Virus record (IMG/VR): IMGVR_UViG_3300030688_000075
Span: 1-35,090 of that record
Length of the DNA: 35,090 bases
Source: a virus
Reading direction: 5' to 3' (one strand)
The notes beneath the pieces were generated by a model, which ran no database searches, was not told where the DNA came from, and saw only the letters and a list, made by a program, of their open reading frames with translations. Shown here piece by piece: positions 33,733 to 35,090 of this stretch. A program made the translations under genes and the position numbers. The first letter of the stretch is position 1. Every line of letters begins with the position of its first letter.

Positions 33733-35090
33733 GCCGCGGACAAGATCCGCTTGAGCTCGCCCATCACGGTCGAGGGCAGGGTGGCGACGTCGTTCAGGAC
33801 GATGTACTTGGGATAGTACGCCTTGACCGCTTCCGTCATGATGCCGATGCCGATCACTTCGATCCCCGCTCTGATCGCGTCCTGAACGACCCGTTTCAGA
33901 TGCGATCTGAACGGCGATCTTTGACCGTAAGCATGCGGATTATTGCTGGCTCCGGCTGGCTGACCGTCCGAGAACACCATGAGCACCTTGCGATGCTCCT
34001 TGCGACGCGAGAGGCGTTGCGCGGCGATCTCGACACACTCGCCATCGACGTTGTTCGCCATGATGTCCTGATGCTCGGCGAGGGAGGCGAAACGACGCTT
34101 GACGGCCGGCGTCAGCCGCTCGTCGAAGCCTTTGAAGATCGGCATTTGCAGCGTTTCGAGCCGCGAGAAGTACGACCCGATGCGAGCCTCCTCCGCGTTG
34201 ATCAGCGCCGCCGACAAACGACCATTTCTGCCCGTCGTGAAGCCGAGCGCCTCGTGCGCGATACCGACACGCTCTAGGGTCTGCGATAAAGCGTAGCCCG
34301 CGGCCATCGCGACCTCGATCGGCTGACCGATCATCGATCCTGAATTATCGATCAAGAGAGAGACAGCCGTGTCTTTCGATTTCGCCTCGTGAACACGGCG
34401 AAACACGCGATCGTCATTCGCCTTCAGCCGATAGAGACTGGCGCCGTTCAGCTTACCCGAGCGATAGCCGGGAACCTTGAGCACCTGGGATCGAGAGGCC
34501 ATAAGCCTCTCGATATCCTTCTGCATCGGCGCGATCATGTGCTTGGTCTGTTCGTCGAACGCCACGAATTGTTCGTCGGTGACCTCCCGATCGTAGACCT
34601 CGATCGAGTCGAAGTCCTTGGTGAAGATCGTATAGTTACAGTCGGCTGTCAGCTTCGTTGTGTCGGCCGTGATCTTACCCTCGAGAGCGCCCTCGAAAGA
34701 GCTATCCTTCAGGTCGATATCGGCGTCCGAGAACTTCGAGCTACCTACGCCAGGTTCGTCGGCGTCTCCACCTGGCTCGGAGTCGCCAGCATCTTCTCCT
34801 TCAGGATCTCCGGCAGACTGGCCGCCGCCGCTTCCAGCCGCTTCATCCTCTCCGGCGTCAGCGGAAGTGTCGTCGGCGCCATCTTTCTTTCCATCGTCTT
34901 CATCACCGCTTCCTTCTGTTCCGGCGTCATCGTCGCCCAGAACCCCGTCATCGGGTTCGGCGTCGGCTCCGTCGCCTGAATCTTTGGCGTCGACTCCGTC
35001 TTCGCCTGAATCTTTGGCGTCGACTCCGTCTTCGTCTGACTCCTCGGCGTCAGAAGCTCCTCCATCATCTTCGTCCTCCCCAGCATCATC
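33729..35090 (-). CDS. cobT: CobT-like VWA-domain protein, 3' part (runs off the window)
   Basis: The frame is open from the right edge of the window, giving 453 visible residues. The C-terminal 250 have a VWA fold: LLIDNSGSMIGQPIEVAM (MIDAS D-x-S-x-S), later SDGQPAGASNNPHAYG, and GIEVIGIGIMTEA. Before it lies a long, very acidic Asp/Glu/Gly/Ser region (e.g. GEDGVDAKDSGDGADAEPDD) with short tandem repeats, typical of CobT-type proteins. CobT pairs with the CobS ATPase. A shorter ORF starting at the GTG 34565 is only the end of this gene, and a rival frame at 34745-35089 is its shadow. Confidence 0.8.
   Translation of the reverse strand, partial: DDAGEDEDDGGASDAEESDEDGVDAKDSGEDGVDAKDSGDGADAEPDDGVLGDDDAGTEGSGDEDDGKKDGADDTSADAGEDEAAGSGGGQSAGDPEGEDAGDSEPGGDADEPGVGSSKFSDADIDLKDSSFEGALEGKITADTTKLTADCNYTIFTKDFDSIEVYDREVTDEQFVAFDEQTKHMIAPMQKDIERLMASRSQVLKVPGYRSGKLNGASLYRLKANDDRVFRRVHEAKSKDTAVSLLIDNSGSMIGQPIEVAMAAGYALSQTLERVGIAHEALGFTTGRNGRLSAALINAEEARIGSYFSRLETLQMPIFKGFDERLTPAVKRRFASLAEHQDIMANNVDGECVEIAAQRLSRRKEHRKVLMVFSDGQPAGASNNPHAYGQRSPFRSHLKRVVQDAIRAGIEVIGIGIMTEAVKAYYPKYIVLNDVATLPSTVMGELKRILSAA

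Noticed and set aside
32416-33816. 466-codon open frame on the plus strand opposite cobS
   Set aside because: Shadow of the CobS-like gene; composition rich in Arg/His/Asp with no motif.
34745-35089. Minus-strand ORF with KTESTPKIQAK repeats
   Set aside because: It is another frame of the acidic region of the CobT-like gene, whose in-frame reading continues to the window edge.

Overview
This window looks like the DNA replication, recombination and nucleotide-metabolism block of a large lytic tailed phage. The gene set is T4-like in logic: UvsX/RecA, a UvsY-like mediator, a gp46/gp47 (SbcC/SbcD) pair, a gp32-like ssDNA-binding protein, a flap exonuclease and a sigma-like factor. The replicase, however, is a bacterial-type DnaE rather than a family B polymerase. 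CobS/CobT-type proteins, a B12-type ribonucleotide reductase, high GC and a MazG-like protein of alphaproteobacterial style suggest an alphaproteobacterial host; that is inference. All convincing genes lie on the minus strand, so transcription runs from high to low coordinates. They are tightly packed, with many ATGA, GTGA, TTGA and TAATG stop/start overlaps. I found no tRNA, rRNA, CRISPR array or insertion sequence.

Layout in transcription order. 35.1-31.0 kb: a CobT-like VWA protein (cut by the window edge), CobS-like AAA+ ATPase, sigma-like protein, Cys-cluster protein and a small protein, leading into dnaE (31.0-27.6 kb). The DnaE carries a C-terminal uracil-DNA-glycosylase-like domain. 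27.6-26.3 kb: UvsY-like protein, a membrane protein, a small beta-rich protein and an Acb2/Tad1-hairpin-like putative anti-defence protein. 26.3-25.1 kb: ssDNA-binding protein with a structured leader and a trailer of three hairpins. 24.8-20.9 kb: two small genes, flap exonuclease, an unknown gene, RecA/UvsX, an ASCH-domain protein and another small gene. 20.8-15.2 kb: HTH protein, MazG-like protein, small genes, SbcD, a small gene and SbcC. 15.2-14.0 kb: an unknown gene and a RuvC-like resolvase.

14.0-10.7 kb: a class II ribonucleotide reductase split into two genes by a split intein, with a free-standing Vsr-like homing endonuclease gene between the halves. 10.6-6.4 kb: dUTPase, P-loop kinase-like protein, HD-domain nucleotidase, unknown genes and a DnaQ-like exonuclease. 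6.3-1.0 kb: small unknown genes, a zinc-ribbon protein, ThyX and an SGNH-type secreted protein. 0.5-0 kb: a DUF6197-like protein and the start of a SpoT/MESH1-like HD hydrolase.

The least ordinary part is the control layer. About fifteen minus-strand promoters share a sigma70-like -10 and -35 plus a conserved YCCGCG-like block directly after the -35. Many are followed, just after the -10, by a 16-18 bp dyad with core TCAnnnnTGA. Several promoters also sit inside their own private inverted repeats. I infer a phage-encoded regulon linking nucleotide metabolism, recombination and replication genes. No databases were searched; family names come from motif recognition.
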